From the NCBI GenBank assembly GCA_023393525.1, contig JAEWKZ010000109.1, positions 16,752 to 80,751 of the forward strand: DNA of 64,000 nucleotides, given 5' to 3'. A model generated the notes under the pieces. It did no database searches. It was not told the DNA's origin and worked only from the letters and a program-made list of their open reading frames with translations. This document shows positions 47,344 to 56,661 of the stretch, in pieces (the first letter of the stretch is position 1; every line of letters starts with the position of its first letter). A program made the translations under genes and the position numbers. This DNA is from Pseudomonadota bacterium. GTDB lineage: Bacteria; Desulfobacterota; Desulfovibrionia; Desulfovibrionales; Desulfomicrobiaceae.

Positions 47344-47673
47344 ATGCATTTCAAGGAACAATCTTTCGCGGCGGCCATGGAAATCTGCAGTGAGAGCGAA
47401 CTGGCCGAGGTCGTGCACGCCTGGGTTCCGGCCGATGAAGGCTGGGTGATCCATGCCTGGGCCGAAATCGAGGACGCTGTCTATGACCTGACGGAAAGCG
47501 AGCATCCCATGCGCAAGGCCGATTACTACCAGCGCATGGGCGTACGGGAAGACCTGACCCGCCGCTATGGCCGCGTGGAGTATTTCACGTTCATGGCCGA
47601 AACCGGCAGCATGGGCCCCTTCGACACGAAATTCTTTTTCGCCAACCAGGCCGCGTCCCTGCCCCAGGCATGA
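47344..47673 (+). CDS. Conserved-looking small protein of unknown function
   Basis: 109 residues from ATG 47344, 2 bp after the hydantoinase-like stop, with AAGGAG upstream. It is acidic and aromatic-rich with an EVVHAWVPADEGWVIHAWAE segment and several Tyr and Trp (YYQRMGV, VEYFTFMAE). I do not recognise it. Its stop overlaps the start of the EamA transporter (ATGA), so three genes from 45680 to 48569 form one operon. Confidence 0.65.
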   Translation: MHFKEQSFAAAMEICSESELAEVVHAWVPADEGWVIHAWAEIEDAVYDLTESEHPMRKADYYQRMGVREDLTRRYGRVEYFTFMAETGSMGPFDTKFFFANQAASLPQA

Positions 47674-48569
47674 CCAACGCGCCCTTTGCAGGGGAAATCG
47701 CCGCCCTCGCGGCGGCCTTCATCTGGGCCGTGGCCACCATGATCTACGCCCGCACCGGCAACCGGGCCCCGGCCCTGTTCCTGAACCTGGTCAAGGGCAC
47801 CATCGCCGTGGCCATGCTCAGCCTGACCGTCCTCATCCTGGGCGAGACATGCCCGGACCTGACCGTCTCGCAGTGGCTGTGGCTGACGGGCAGCGGCGTC
47901 GTGGGCATCAGCATCGGCGACAGCGCCTATTTCTCCGCCATCAGGCGCGTCGGCCCCAGCCAGACGCTTCTGGTCGAATCCCTGGCTCCGCCCCTGACCG
48001 GCGTTCTGGCCCTGTGCTTCCTGCACGAGGCCATCGGGTTCTGGGCCTGGACCGGCATTTTCCTGACCATGGCCGGCATCCTCTGGGTGGTCACCGAGCA
48101 CCGGCCCCAGCAAAAAAGCATCCACCTTCCGGGGCTGGGCTTCGCCGTCCTGGCCGCCCTGTGCCAGGCCGGGGGGATGGTCATGTCCAGGCAGGTCATG
48201 GTCAGCACCGACATCACGCCCCTGTGGGCCGCCCTCATCCGACTGGGCGCGGCCAGCATGGTGCTGTGGACCGCGCTGCCGGTGTTCAGGCCCGACATCG
48301 TGCTGCGCCGCGACTCCTGGCGGGCTATCGGCATGGCCAGAAACGGCTGGGCCTTCTTCGTGCTGGCCGTCTTCCTGGGCACTTTCCTGGGTATCTGGCT
48401 GCAACAGGCCGCCCTCAAGCTGACCGGCGCGGCCATCGCCCAGACCCTGCTCTCGGTCAGCCCCCTCTTCGCTCTGGCGCTGGCGGCCATGAGCGGTCAC
48501 AACGTCTCCCGGCGCAGCCTCGCGGGCGCCCTGCTCACCCTGGCCGGAGTGGCGCTCTTTTTCCGCTGA
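47670..48569 (+). CDS. EamA/DMT-superfamily transporter
   Basis: 299 residues from ATG 47670. Ten hydrophobic segments are arranged as two EamA repeats (AALAAAFIWAVATMIYAR; second repeat from about 150). DMT proteins export or import small metabolites; the substrate is unknown. It is coupled to the preceding small gene by a 4-bp overlap. Confidence 0.88.
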   Translation: MTNAPFAGEIAALAAAFIWAVATMIYARTGNRAPALFLNLVKGTIAVAMLSLTVLILGETCPDLTVSQWLWLTGSGVVGISIGDSAYFSAIRRVGPSQTLLVESLAPPLTGVLALCFLHEAIGFWAWTGIFLTMAGILWVVTEHRPQQKSIHLPGLGFAVLAALCQAGGMVMSRQVMVSTDITPLWAALIRLGAASMVLWTALPVFRPDIVLRRDSWRAIGMARNGWAFFVLAVFLGTFLGIWLQQAALKLTGAAIAQTLLSVSPLFALALAAMSGHNVSRRSLAGALLTLAGVALFFR

Positions 48570-48668
48570 TGCGCCGGGCGGCAAAGGCCGCGAGAACGGA
48601 AGCTTGCCTTTTGGCTTGGTCCTGATATTTCTGGCCGCTCCAAACCCTCTCACCCCTCCGGGAGCGCC

Positions 48669-50138
48669 ATGACACCTTCCTGCCCCACCCCGGCCCAGGC
48701 CGCGCCGGTCAACCTCGTGGTTTTCGGAGCCACCGGGGACCTGGCCATGCGCAAGATCTACCCGGCCCTGGCCTCCCTGTGCAAACACGGCCTGCTCAGC
48801 CACGACTCGCGCATCCTGGCCGTGGGGCGCAAGGATTTGGACACGTCGCGCTACACGCGGCTGATGAGCGAAAAACTGGACGGGTCGATCCCCGAATCCT
48901 GCATGGCCGATCTGATCCCGCGCGTCCGCTACCTGCGCCTGGACCCCGACGACGCGGAATCCGGCTACACATTGAGCCTGGCCCTGGGCGAACTCGACGA
49001 CGCGGGGACGAAAAACCGGCTGTTCTATCTGGCCGTGCCTCCGGCCGCCTACATCCCCCTGGCCACCATGCTCGGCGAGGCCGGGCTGGGGCGGGAGGAG
49101 GAGGGCTCAAGCGTGCGCATCGTGGTGGAAAAGCCCTTCGGGCGCGACCTGCCCACGGCGCGCGAGCTGGACACGGTCCTGCATCGCTATTTCAAGGAAC
49201 GCCAGATTTTCCGCATCGACCACTACATGGCCAAGGAGACCGTGCAGAACGTGCTTCTGCTGCGCTTCGCCAACGCCCTCTTCGAACCGGTCTGGAACCG
49301 CCGCTACATCGACCACATCCGCATCACCGCCGCCGAAACCCTGGGCATCGGCCACCGCGCAGGCTTCTACGACCAGGCAGGGGTGCTGCGGGACATGTTC
49401 CAGAATCACATGATGATGCTCTTGTCCCTGTGCGCCATGGAGCCGCCGTCCCTGTTCGAGGCGGAACTGGTCCGCGACGAGCGCTCCAAGGTCTTTCGGG
49501 CCATGCGCCCTCTCGACCTGGAGCGCCTGGACGAACAGCTCATCCTCGGTCAGTACGGGCCGGGCATGTCGGATGGCCGGCCCGTGCCCGGATATCTCCA
49601 GGAACCGGGAGTGCCACCGGACTCGACCACCCCGACCTTCGCCTGGCTCAAGGTCTATCTGGACAACTGGCGCTGGCAGGGCGTGCCGTTCCATCTCTGC
49701 TCCGGCAAGCGTCTGGAAGCCAAGCACACCGAGATCTCGGTGCAGTTCAAGAGCGTGCCCGTGTCCATGTTCCGCAAGACCCAGGGCGAAGTCATCCCTC
49801 CCAACCGGCTGGTCATCGGCATCCACCCAAGCGAGGTGGTCCGCCTGGAGGTCCAGACCAAGGGCCAGGGCTCCTCGCTCTGCCTGCAGGGGCAGTCCAT
49901 GGAGTTCTCCTACGGCGCGGGCGCGGGCCCTGGCCGCCTGGACGACTACGCCAAGGTCCTGCTGGACTGCATCACCGGCGACCAGACCCTCTTTTGGCGG
50001 CAGGACGCCGTGGAACTGTGCTGGGGCTTCCTGACTCCCATCCTGGAGCGCTGCGACTGCCCGGACAACGACATCGCCCTGCACACCTACGTCGCGGGCG
50101 GACCCGGCCCCAAGGCCGCGCAGAGGGCCGGCTCATGA
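48669..50138 (+). CDS. zwf: Glucose-6-phosphate 1-dehydrogenase
   Basis: 489 residues. The NADP-binding GATGDLAMRKIYPAL lies near 16, the substrate motif FRIDHYMAKE near 180 (usual consensus RIDHYLGKE), and EKPFGRDL near 155. It is the first enzyme of the oxidative pentose-phosphate pathway, giving NADPH. It overlaps pgl by 4 bp. Two residues of the signature differ from the consensus but the catalytic His and Lys are kept. Confidence 0.95.
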   Translation: MTPSCPTPAQAAPVNLVVFGATGDLAMRKIYPALASLCKHGLLSHDSRILAVGRKDLDTSRYTRLMSEKLDGSIPESCMADLIPRVRYLRLDPDDAESGYTLSLALGELDDAGTKNRLFYLAVPPAAYIPLATMLGEAGLGREEEGSSVRIVVEKPFGRDLPTARELDTVLHRYFKERQIFRIDHYMAKETVQNVLLLRFANALFEPVWNRRYIDHIRITAAETLGIGHRAGFYDQAGVLRDMFQNHMMMLLSLCAMEPPSLFEAELVRDERSKVFRAMRPLDLERLDEQLILGQYGPGMSDGRPVPGYLQEPGVPPDSTTPTFAWLKVYLDNWRWQGVPFHLCSGKRLEAKHTEISVQFKSVPVSMFRKTQGEVIPPNRLVIGIHPSEVVRLEVQTKGQGSSLCLQGQSMEFSYGAGAGPGRLDDYAKVLLDCITGDQTLFWRQDAVELCWGFLTPILERCDCPDNDIALHTYVAGGPGPKAAQRAGS

Positions 50139-50845
50139 ACGGGGCCTGGCTCGAGTTTCCGGACCCGGAGAGCTACGGCCGCGCCCTGGCCAGCCATGCG
50201 GGACGCCTGGCCAGCCGGACGCTGGCTCGCGAACCGTTCTTCAGCCTGGCCCTGTCCGGAGGATCGAGCCCACTGCCCTTTTACCGGCATCTGGCAGATC
50301 CGGGCCTCTTCCCCGCCGCGCTGTGGAGCAGGACCCATGTTTTTTTCGTCGACGAGCGCATGGTTCCCGCCGTTCACCCCGACTCCAATTTCGGCTCCGC
50401 GCAAAAGCACCTGCTCTCGCGCGTGCCCCTGCCGCAGGCGCACGTCCACCGCATGCGCGGCGAACTGACGCCGGAAGCCGCCGCCACAGACTACGCGCGC
50501 GAGCTGCTGGACCATTTCCGGCCCGGAACCGGAGACACCCCGGCTTTTGATCTTGTCGCGCTCGGCATGGGCGCGGATGGCCACACAGCCTCGCTCTTTC
50601 CAGCGTCGGCGCTCCCGCCCCGGCACATGCTGACGGCGCCGGTGCCGCCGCCCCGGGCCATTCCCCAGGTCGCCCGCCTGACCCTGACCCCGCGAGTGCT
50701 GAACGCGGCCCGGGAGGTCATTTTTCACATTCTGGGCGCGGACAAGCACCCGGCTCTGCGCATGATCCGCGCGGGAGACCTGTCTTTGCCAGCGGCAGGC
50801 ATTCGCGCTCAAAGACAAAGCTGGTACGTCTGCCCCGCGCTCTAA
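50135..50845 (+). CDS. pgl: 6-phosphogluconolactonase
   Basis: 236 residues from ATG 50135, overlapping the zwf stop (ATGA). It is of the DevB/SOL type: LALSGGSSPLPFYRHL near 38, FFVDERMVPAVHPDSNF near 70-86, and LGMGADGHTASLFP near 145. It hydrolyses the lactone made by zwf. The two genes form one operon; no gnd follows. Confidence 0.94.
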   Translation: MNGAWLEFPDPESYGRALASHAGRLASRTLAREPFFSLALSGGSSPLPFYRHLADPGLFPAALWSRTHVFFVDERMVPAVHPDSNFGSAQKHLLSRVPLPQAHVHRMRGELTPEAAATDYARELLDHFRPGTGDTPAFDLVALGMGADGHTASLFPASALPPRHMLTAPVPPPRAIPQVARLTLTPRVLNAAREVIFHILGADKHPALRMIRAGDLSLPAAGIRAQRQSWYVCPAL

Positions 50846-50877
50846 CACGAACAAACCACCATACCAAGGGAGGCTTC

Positions 50878-51963
50878 ATGGCCGGTTTTGAAGGCATCAA
50901 ATGGGCTGATTTCCAATCCCGCTATCTGCTCCGAACCAAGTCCCTGACCATGGTTCCCATGGCCGACAAGGTCCCCGCCGTCTCCCGCTCCATCCACTAC
51001 GGGCTGTGCCTGGCCTTCGAGGGCATCCGCTATTTCGTCGGTCCGTCCGAGGACGGCGGGCTGCACATCCAGTTCCTGAACCTGCACAAGAACCTGCAAC
51101 GTTTCCGCCGCTCCATCTCCTTCAACCTGGGCTCGGCCCAACAGGCCCTGGTCCCCTCGGAAGAAGAGCTTGAGGCCATGATCCTGCGCTACCTGCGCAG
51201 CCCGGAATTGACGGACTTCATCCACGCCATGGGAGAGTCCGGCGGCCAGGGCTACCTGCGCCCTTTCACCGTGGACGAATCCCAGTCCATCGGCGTGACT
51301 TTTCCGGAAAGCCCCGCCATCCGCATGGTCACCTGCACCTACGACCGCTACATGGGCGAACCCTTCAGCGGCGTGGTCGTGCCACACCTGGTGCGCGCCG
51401 TGAGCGCCAACGGCACGGGCAACCTGAAGCTGGGGGTCAATTATCTTTTGAGCGTCAAGGCCGTGGACGAAGCCAGAAGCATCCTGCCCGAGGCCAGTTC
51501 GGCCCTGTTCCTGGACGACCGGCCGGACCTGCCTCTGCGCGAAAGGCGGATCACGGAGTGGGATTCCTCCTGCTGCCTCCTGGCCCTGACAAACGGCACG
51601 GTGGTCAAGATCCCCGAAAGCCCGCTCATCCTGCCTTCGGTCACCATCCAGGGCATCTGCGCCATCCTGCGCGAATCGGGGGTGACCGTGGAGGAACGGG
51701 ACATGACCTACGGCGAGCTCATCGCCCGGGCCGAGGCCGGGGAGATCGCGGCCATCGCCTCCGTGGGCACGGCGGGCATCCTGAACCGGGCGCAGCGTCT
51801 GGTCATGGTCGACGAGCACAACGCCCCCTGCGCCCAAATGCGGGCCCAAACCGAACACCCCCTGTACCAGGCCCTGGGCCGCGCCCGGCAGACCTACTGG
51901 GAAATCTACCAGGACAAGGCCCCGGTGCCGGAAGGGATGGTCCTGCAAAGCTACCTGATTTAA
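50878..51963 (+). CDS. Fold-type IV (branched-chain-type) aminotransferase
   Basis: 361 residues from ATG 50878 with GGGAGG upstream, 32 bp after pgl. YGLCLAFEGIRYF near 42, the likely PLP lysine in GNLKLGVNYLLSVKA near 185, and a C-terminal ASVGTAGILNRAQRLVM give class IV. It resembles BCAT type II proteins but lacks several signature residues seen in the shorter ilvE at 39002-39925. It may act on another 2-oxoacid or be a second BCAT. Confidence 0.8.
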   Translation: MAGFEGIKWADFQSRYLLRTKSLTMVPMADKVPAVSRSIHYGLCLAFEGIRYFVGPSEDGGLHIQFLNLHKNLQRFRRSISFNLGSAQQALVPSEEELEAMILRYLRSPELTDFIHAMGESGGQGYLRPFTVDESQSIGVTFPESPAIRMVTCTYDRYMGEPFSGVVVPHLVRAVSANGTGNLKLGVNYLLSVKAVDEARSILPEASSALFLDDRPDLPLRERRITEWDSSCCLLALTNGTVVKIPESPLILPSVTIQGICAILRESGVTVEERDMTYGELIARAEAGEIAAIASVGTAGILNRAQRLVMVDEHNAPCAQMRAQTEHPLYQALGRARQTYWEIYQDKAPVPEGMVLQSYLI

Positions 51964-52046
51964 CGTGAAGAGACGGTTCAAAGCGCATTTTGGACGTCCA
52001 CCTGTTGACAACCGTCCCCGGACCCCATATCAGGCTTCCCACACGT

Positions 52047-52122
52047 GGGGATGTAGCTCAGCTGGGAGAGCGCTGCGTTCGCAATGCAGAGGCCAGGAGT
52101 TCGATCCTCCTCATCTCCACCA
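52047..52122 (+). tRNA. tRNA-Ala (anticodon CGC)
   Basis: Standard 76-nt cloverleaf: GGGGATG acceptor, TAGCTCAGCTGGGAGAGC D-arm, anticodon arm CTGCG-TTCGCAA-TGCAG (CGC), TTCGATC T-loop, CATCTCC and encoded ACCA. It is followed by restriction-system debris. Confidence 0.96.
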
Positions 52123-52131
52123 CGAGAAATC

Positions 52132-52170
52132 AAAGGGCTTGGATGTAACAATCCTGGCCCTTTTTCTTTT
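52132..52170 (+). terminator. Rho-independent terminator after tRNA-Ala
   Basis: AAAGGGC (52132-52138) pairs with GCCCTTT (52157-52163), with an inner GGAT/ATCC pairing, followed by a T-rich tract. Confidence 0.75.
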
Positions 52171-52386
52171 CAACAAAAGCCCCCTCCCGATTCCACCCCA
52201 AATTCATATCATCACCTCTCATTATTGACACTTCCGAACTGATCGGGCTTAGCTGGCAAGCTGCGACAAATAGGGCTTGCCGAAGCAGAAACCGGCTGAT
52301 TCCCTTTAACCTAACACAAAATCATCCAGGCTCAAGAAGATCCGTTTCGACGCCAGCGCCATCAAAAAAAGTACGGGGTTCCCATT
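52171..52386. other. Short region between tRNA-Ala and DUF1016 gene, possible 3' gene remnant
   Basis: The last ~80 bp read, in frame, LKKIRFDASAIKKSTGFPL then TGA overlapping the DUF1016 start (ATTATGA). No start codon is present upstream, so this looks like the tail of a deleted, formerly coupled gene. Confidence 0.35.
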
Positions 52387-53421
52387 ATGACACGAAATGC
52401 CCTCATCCTCCCGCATGATTATGCTGACTGGCTGTCCAACTTGAAAAGCCAGATCGCGGGAGCACGCCAACGAGCGGTGCTTTCAGCCAACCAGGAACAG
52501 ATCAGGCTCTACCACCGCATCGGCAACGAAATCCTGGAGCGCCAACAACGCGATGGTTGGGGGGCCAAAGTCATTGACCGCCTTGCCTCCGATCTTCGAG
52601 GTGCCTTTCCGGACATGAAGGGGCTTTCCGCGACTAATCTCAAGTACATGCGCTTTTTTGCCCAGGAATGCCCGGCGGGCCTAATTGGTCAGCAGTCCGC
52701 TGACCAATTGCCGTGGTTCCATATTGTCACCCTGCTGACCAAAATTTCGCACGCTGCCGAGCGGGAATGGTATGCCCACCAAGCTGTCGCCCAAGGCTGG
52801 CCCCGCAACATCCTGGAATTACATATTAAAAATCAGCTCCGCCTTCGCCAGGGAGCCGCCATCACGAACTTCAAAGAACGCCTTGCTTCTGCGGACGCTG
52901 GCTTGGCTACGGAGATTCTCAAGGACCCCTACCATTTCGACTTCCTGGGACTCGGCGACGAGGCGCATGAGCGGGATATCGAAACCGCGCTGATTCGTCA
53001 CATCTCCCGCTTTCTGCTCGAACTGGGTGTGGGCTTCGCCTTTGTTGGCCGTCAATTCCGGCTGGAAGTCGAAAAAGACGAATTCTTCATCGACCTGCTT
53101 TTCTATCACACCCGTCTCAAGTGCTATGTCGTCGTTGAACTCAAGGCCACAGCCTTCAAACCGGAACACGCCGGGCAACTCAATTTTTATCTGGCAGCCG
53201 TGGATGCCCAGATCAAGGCCCCGGATGACAGACCCACCATAGGCCTTCTTCTTTGCAAAACCAAAAAACGGCTTGTGGCTGAATACGCCCTGTCGGGTAT
53301 AGACAAGCCCATAGGCGTTGCCGAATACCAACTCGTCCGGGCACTGCCCGAACCGCTCGATACCTGCCTGCCGACCATCGAAGAGATCGAAGCGGAATTG
53401 TCGGGAAGATCGGATGAATAA
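52387..53421 (+). CDS. DUF1016/YhcG-family PD-(D/E)XK nuclease-like protein
   Basis: 344 residues from ATG 52387. The N-terminal DUF1016 helical domain (RQRAVLSANQEQIRLYHRIGNEI, GLSATNLKYMRFFAQ) is followed by a PD-(D/E)XK domain at about 180-330 with FFIDLLFYHTRLKCYVVVELKA (D, E-x-K) and HAGQLNFYLAAVD. Such genes are common between hsdM and hsdS in type I restriction operons. Here the gene is intact and overlaps an hsdS stub, while hsdM and hsdR are absent, so it is a survivor of a deleted system. Confidence 0.87.
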   Translation: MTRNALILPHDYADWLSNLKSQIAGARQRAVLSANQEQIRLYHRIGNEILERQQRDGWGAKVIDRLASDLRGAFPDMKGLSATNLKYMRFFAQECPAGLIGQQSADQLPWFHIVTLLTKISHAAEREWYAHQAVAQGWPRNILELHIKNQLRLRQGAAITNFKERLASADAGLATEILKDPYHFDFLGLGDEAHERDIETALIRHISRFLLELGVGFAFVGRQFRLEVEKDEFFIDLLFYHTRLKCYVVVELKATAFKPEHAGQLNFYLAAVDAQIKAPDDRPTIGLLLCKTKKRLVAEYALSGIDKPIGVAEYQLVRALPEPLDTCLPTIEEIEAELSGRSDE

Positions 53422-53473
53422 CGTTCCACAGGGCTACAAAAAGACGGAGATTGGGTTGCTTCCAGCGGCTTAG
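53414..53473 (+). pseudogene. Truncated type I restriction specificity subunit (hsdS), first 19 codons
   Basis: ATG 53414 overlaps the DUF1016 stop (ATGAATAA). The peptide MNNVPQGYKKTEIGLLPA-A then stops at TAG. N-termini of the form NNVPQGYKxTEIGxIP are typical of HsdS. The remaining ~400 codons are missing. Confidence 0.65.
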
Positions 53474-53658
53474 AAAATCTCCACCTTGGGAAGACATCTT
53501 CGAGAAATTGATATTTTCCGAAAATGATGAAACAAAATGGAAAAACCGAATCTTCCCGGCATGGGTCTTGATACGATTGTTTAGGCCCAGACTGAGGCAT
53601 CACCCATGACAACCGGCTGCCCTGCGGCCACTCCACCCATAACGCCAGCGAGTTGCGG

Positions 53659-56205
53659 ATGCCCTCTCACCTTCCATCGGATGAACGCTGCATGGCCGGA
53701 AATTCCGGACCGGAAAGAGACAAGACATCGGTGTTGATCGACAGCCTTCCCGGAATGGCCTTTCGCCGCCGCAACGACGCGGAACTGGGCATGGACTTCA
53801 TCTCGCAAGGTTGCCTGGGCCTCACGGGATACAGCGCGGAGGAGTTGCTTAGCGGCGGACGGCTCTCGTTCAACGATCTCGTCCTGCCCGAGTACCTGCC
53901 TGAAATCCGGAAAAGCTGGAAAGAAGGCTTGCGCAATCACGCTCCGGTGCAGATCGAATTCGAGATCATGACCGCCGACGGGCGGCCCAAATGGGTCTGG
54001 GAAGTGGGCAGGCCCGTGCCGGGCCACACCGGAACCCCATCGATCCTCGAAGGGATGATCCTCGACATCACGCCGCGCAAACTGGCCGAAAAAAATTCAC
54101 TCCTGCGGGAAAAGGCCCTGGAACTGGCGGCCGCGACATCTCTGGAACTTCTCCTTGAACCCGACCTGGAGCAGTCCATGGCCCGGGTTCTGGCGCGTCT
54201 GGGGCAGGACACGGACACGGATCGGGTGTATGTCTTCAGGAACCATGTGCGGGAGGACTCCGGCCTGGTGCTGACCAGCCAGATCTATGAATGGGCGCGG
54301 CCGGGCATTCCCGTTCAGCTGGACAACCCCGCGCTGCAAAATCTGCCCATGGACGACGTCACTCCCCGCTGGCTGGAGGAACTGCGCGCCGGTCGATCCA
54401 TCCGGGGTCTGGTCCGCGATTTCCCCGCCGCGGAACGCCTGATACTCGAACCGCAGGGCATCGTCAGCATTCTGGTGGTGCCGATCCAGCTGCACGGCAG
54501 GCTGTGGGGCTTTCTCGGATTCGATTCGGTGCGCGCGGCCCGGACATGGACGCCCGCCGAAGAACACGTCCTCAACATCGTCTCGGCCAGCCTGGGCGCG
54601 GCCATCGCCCGCAGGCAGGCCCAGGAGGAGCTGGCGGGCAGCAACCGGACGCTGACCACCATTCTCGACAGCCTTCCCGTGGACATCTATGTGGCCGACC
54701 TCGCCAGCTATCGCGTCCTGTTCATGAACCGGCACATCAAGGACAGCTTTGGCCGCGACTGCACAGGAGAACTGTGCCACGCGGCGTTCAACCAGGAGCC
54801 CACGCCCTGCGGCCATTGCACCAACGCCAGGCTGCTGGACGAACATGGCCGACCGGCCGGAGTCGTTGCCTGGGAGTGCTTCAACCCCGTGACCCGCAAG
54901 TGGTACAGAAACTTCGATCAGGCCATTCCCTGGACCGACGGACGCCTCGTGCGCATCGAAATCGCCATGGACCTGAGCGACCGCAAGCAGGCCGAGGAAG
55001 AGCTTCTGCGCGCCAGGGATATGGCCGAAGCCGCCAACTGCGCCAAATCCGAATTCCTGGCCAACATGAGCCATGAGCTGCGTACTCCCCTGAACGGCAT
55101 CATGGGCATGCTCCAACTCTTGCAGCTCACGGACTTAAGCGACGCGCAAAAAGATTACGCGGACACGGCCGTCCAGTCCGGAAACCGGCTGGTCAGGCTC
55201 TTGACCGACATCCTGGACCTCTCGCGCATCGAGGCGGGCAAGTTGACCATCCAGAGAGCGCCCATGGCCCTGTCCGAGGTGCTGCGCCAGACCAGCGACC
55301 TGTTCTCGCCCATTGCCAGGGAAAAAGAACTTGACCTGCGCTTCGAGCTGGACCCGGCCATCCCGACGCACGTTCTGGGCGATGCGACCCGTCTGCAACA
55401 GATCTTGAGCAACATGGTGGGCAACGCCATCAAGTTCACCCCGTCAGGCAGGGTCCGCGTCGAGGCGTCCCTGCTTGCGGCCTTGCAACCCGGCCAAACC
55501 CGGGTGTTCTTCTCCGTTTCCGACACCGGCATCGGCATCCCCGACGACAAGCTGGACAAGCTCTTCAAGCCCTTTTCCCAGGTCACGCAAGGGTACACCC
55601 GCAGCTACCAGGGCGCGGGGCTGGGCCTGTCGATCTGCAAACGCCTGGTGACCTTCATGGGCGGAAACATCTCCGTGGCCAGCGAACCGGACGAGGGCAC
55701 GACCATGTCGTTCAGCCTCGCCTTCGACGCCGCCGAGCCGGATGTGAAGCCCGCATCGAACCGCGAGTCCTTTTTCGCCCCCGCCATGGACGGCCTGAAC
55801 GTGCTCATGGCCGAAGACGATTATTTCAGCGCCATGCTGGGCACAAAACTCCTGCGCGCATTCGGGGCCTTGGTCAGCCATGCGCAAAATGGCCGCGAAG
55901 CCATCCAAGCCCTGAAAAATAAGAATTTCGACCTGGTGCTCATGGACGTGCAGATGCCGGTCACGGACGGCGTCGAGGCCACGACACGCATCCGCAGGGG
56001 CGAAGCCGGAGAAAAAGCCAAAAACATCCCCATCATCGCCATGACCTCCTACGCCATGGACGGGGACCGGGAAAAATTCCTGCAAGCCGGCATGAACGCC
56101 TATGTCTCCAAACCTGTCGACATCAAGATGCTCATGAAGGCCATTGGTCAAATGCTGGGCAGGGAGGCCGGAAAACGGGTGGGCGCGACGGAAGAAAAAT
56201 CGTGA
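53659..56205 (+). CDS. Hybrid sensor histidine kinase/response regulator (PAS-GAF-PAS-HisKA-HATPase-REC)
   Basis: About 848 residues from ATG 53659; ATG 53692 is an equal alternative because no clear ribosome site marks either. There is no TM helix, so it is cytoplasmic. In order: PAS/PAC (about 25-145), GAF (about 155-310), PAS (about 325-445, with a C-rich CGHC motif), HisKA with [10 protein letters not shown] near 470, HATPase with DTGIGIP and [12 protein letters not shown], and a receiver with Asp in LVLMDVQMP near 760. No partner gene is adjacent. Confidence 0.88.
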   Translation: MPSHLPSDERCMAGNSGPERDKTSVLIDSLPGMAFRRRNDAELGMDFISQGCLGLTGYSAEELLSGGRLSFNDLVLPEYLPEIRKSWKEGLRNHAPVQIEFEIMTADGRPKWVWEVGRPVPGHTGTPSILEGMILDITPRKLAEKNSLLREKALELAAATSLELLLEPDLEQSMARVLARLGQDTDTDRVYVFRNHVREDSGLVLTSQIYEWARPGIPVQLDNPALQNLPMDDVTPRWLEELRAGRSIRGLVRDFPAAERLILEPQGIVSILVVPIQLHGRLWGFLGFDSVRAARTWTPAEEHVLNIVSASLGAAIARRQAQEELAGSNRTLTTILDSLPVDIYVADLASYRVLFMNRHIKDSFGRDCTGELCHAAFNQEPTPCGHCTNARLLDEHGRPAGVVAWECFNPVTRKWYRNFDQAIPWTDGRLVRIEIAMDLSDRKQAEEELLRARDMAEAANCAKSEFLANMSHELRTPLNGIMGMLQLLQLTDLSDAQKDYADTAVQSGNRLVRLLTDILDLSRIEAGKLTIQRAPMALSEVLRQTSDLFSPIAREKELDLRFELDPAIPTHVLGDATRLQQILSNMVGNAIKFTPSGRVRVEASLLAALQPGQTRVFFSVSDTGIGIPDDKLDKLFKPFSQVTQGYTRSYQGAGLGLSICKRLVTFMGGNISVASEPDEGTTMSFSLAFDAAEPDVKPASNRESFFAPAMDGLNVLMAEDDYFSAMLGTKLLRAFGALVSHAQNGREAIQALKNKNFDLVLMDVQMPVTDGVEATTRIRRGEAGEKAKNIPIIAMTSYAMDGDREKFLQAGMNAYVSKPVDIKMLMKAIGQMLGREAGKRVGATEEKS

Positions 56206-56391
56206 ACGCATCCACGACTTCTCATAAAAACAAATAAATCCGTATTGTTGCCCAAAGGCATCGGCGCATGGGCTCCCGGCGGAACGTGGAAGACAATTTT
56301 TCTTTGCAGATCGCCGAAAGCACGATACGGCGCGAAAAGCACCGACCCCGAAGACCCCTCGTCAAAACCTTCAACCCGGGAAAAGCAGTCC

Positions 56392-56661
56392 ATGCGGCCC
56401 AAGATCAGAACCGGCTATCCCGTCACCATCCATGGCCAGGCCTTCACCAAGGTCGGCATCGTCTGCGACGCCTCCGCCTACGACGAGCGGAACACCGTGG
56501 AGGTGGTCTATGTGGACGCGGCCTTCAAGGCGCGGCGCACTATCGTGGCCTGGCGGGGCGACCGCTTCGAATGGAGCGAGCCGTCCTACCCGGGCGTCAA
56601 CGTCGAAAACGACCCCGACTACGAACTCTACGTGACCACGGTCAAGAACGGCCGCTACTGA
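56392..56661 (+). CDS. Small protein of unknown function
   Basis: 89 residues from ATG 56392 after a GGGAAAAG stretch. It is beta-rich with regular Val/Tyr spacing (YPVTIHGQAFTKVGIV, NTVEVVYVDAAFKARRTIVA). Family not recognised. It runs towards the molybdoenzyme gene at 56655 and overlaps its end by 7 bp, so no shared operon is expected. Confidence 0.6.
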   Translation: MRPKIRTGYPVTIHGQAFTKVGIVCDASAYDERNTVEVVYVDAAFKARRTIVAWRGDRFEWSEPSYPGVNVENDPDYELYVTTVKNGRY

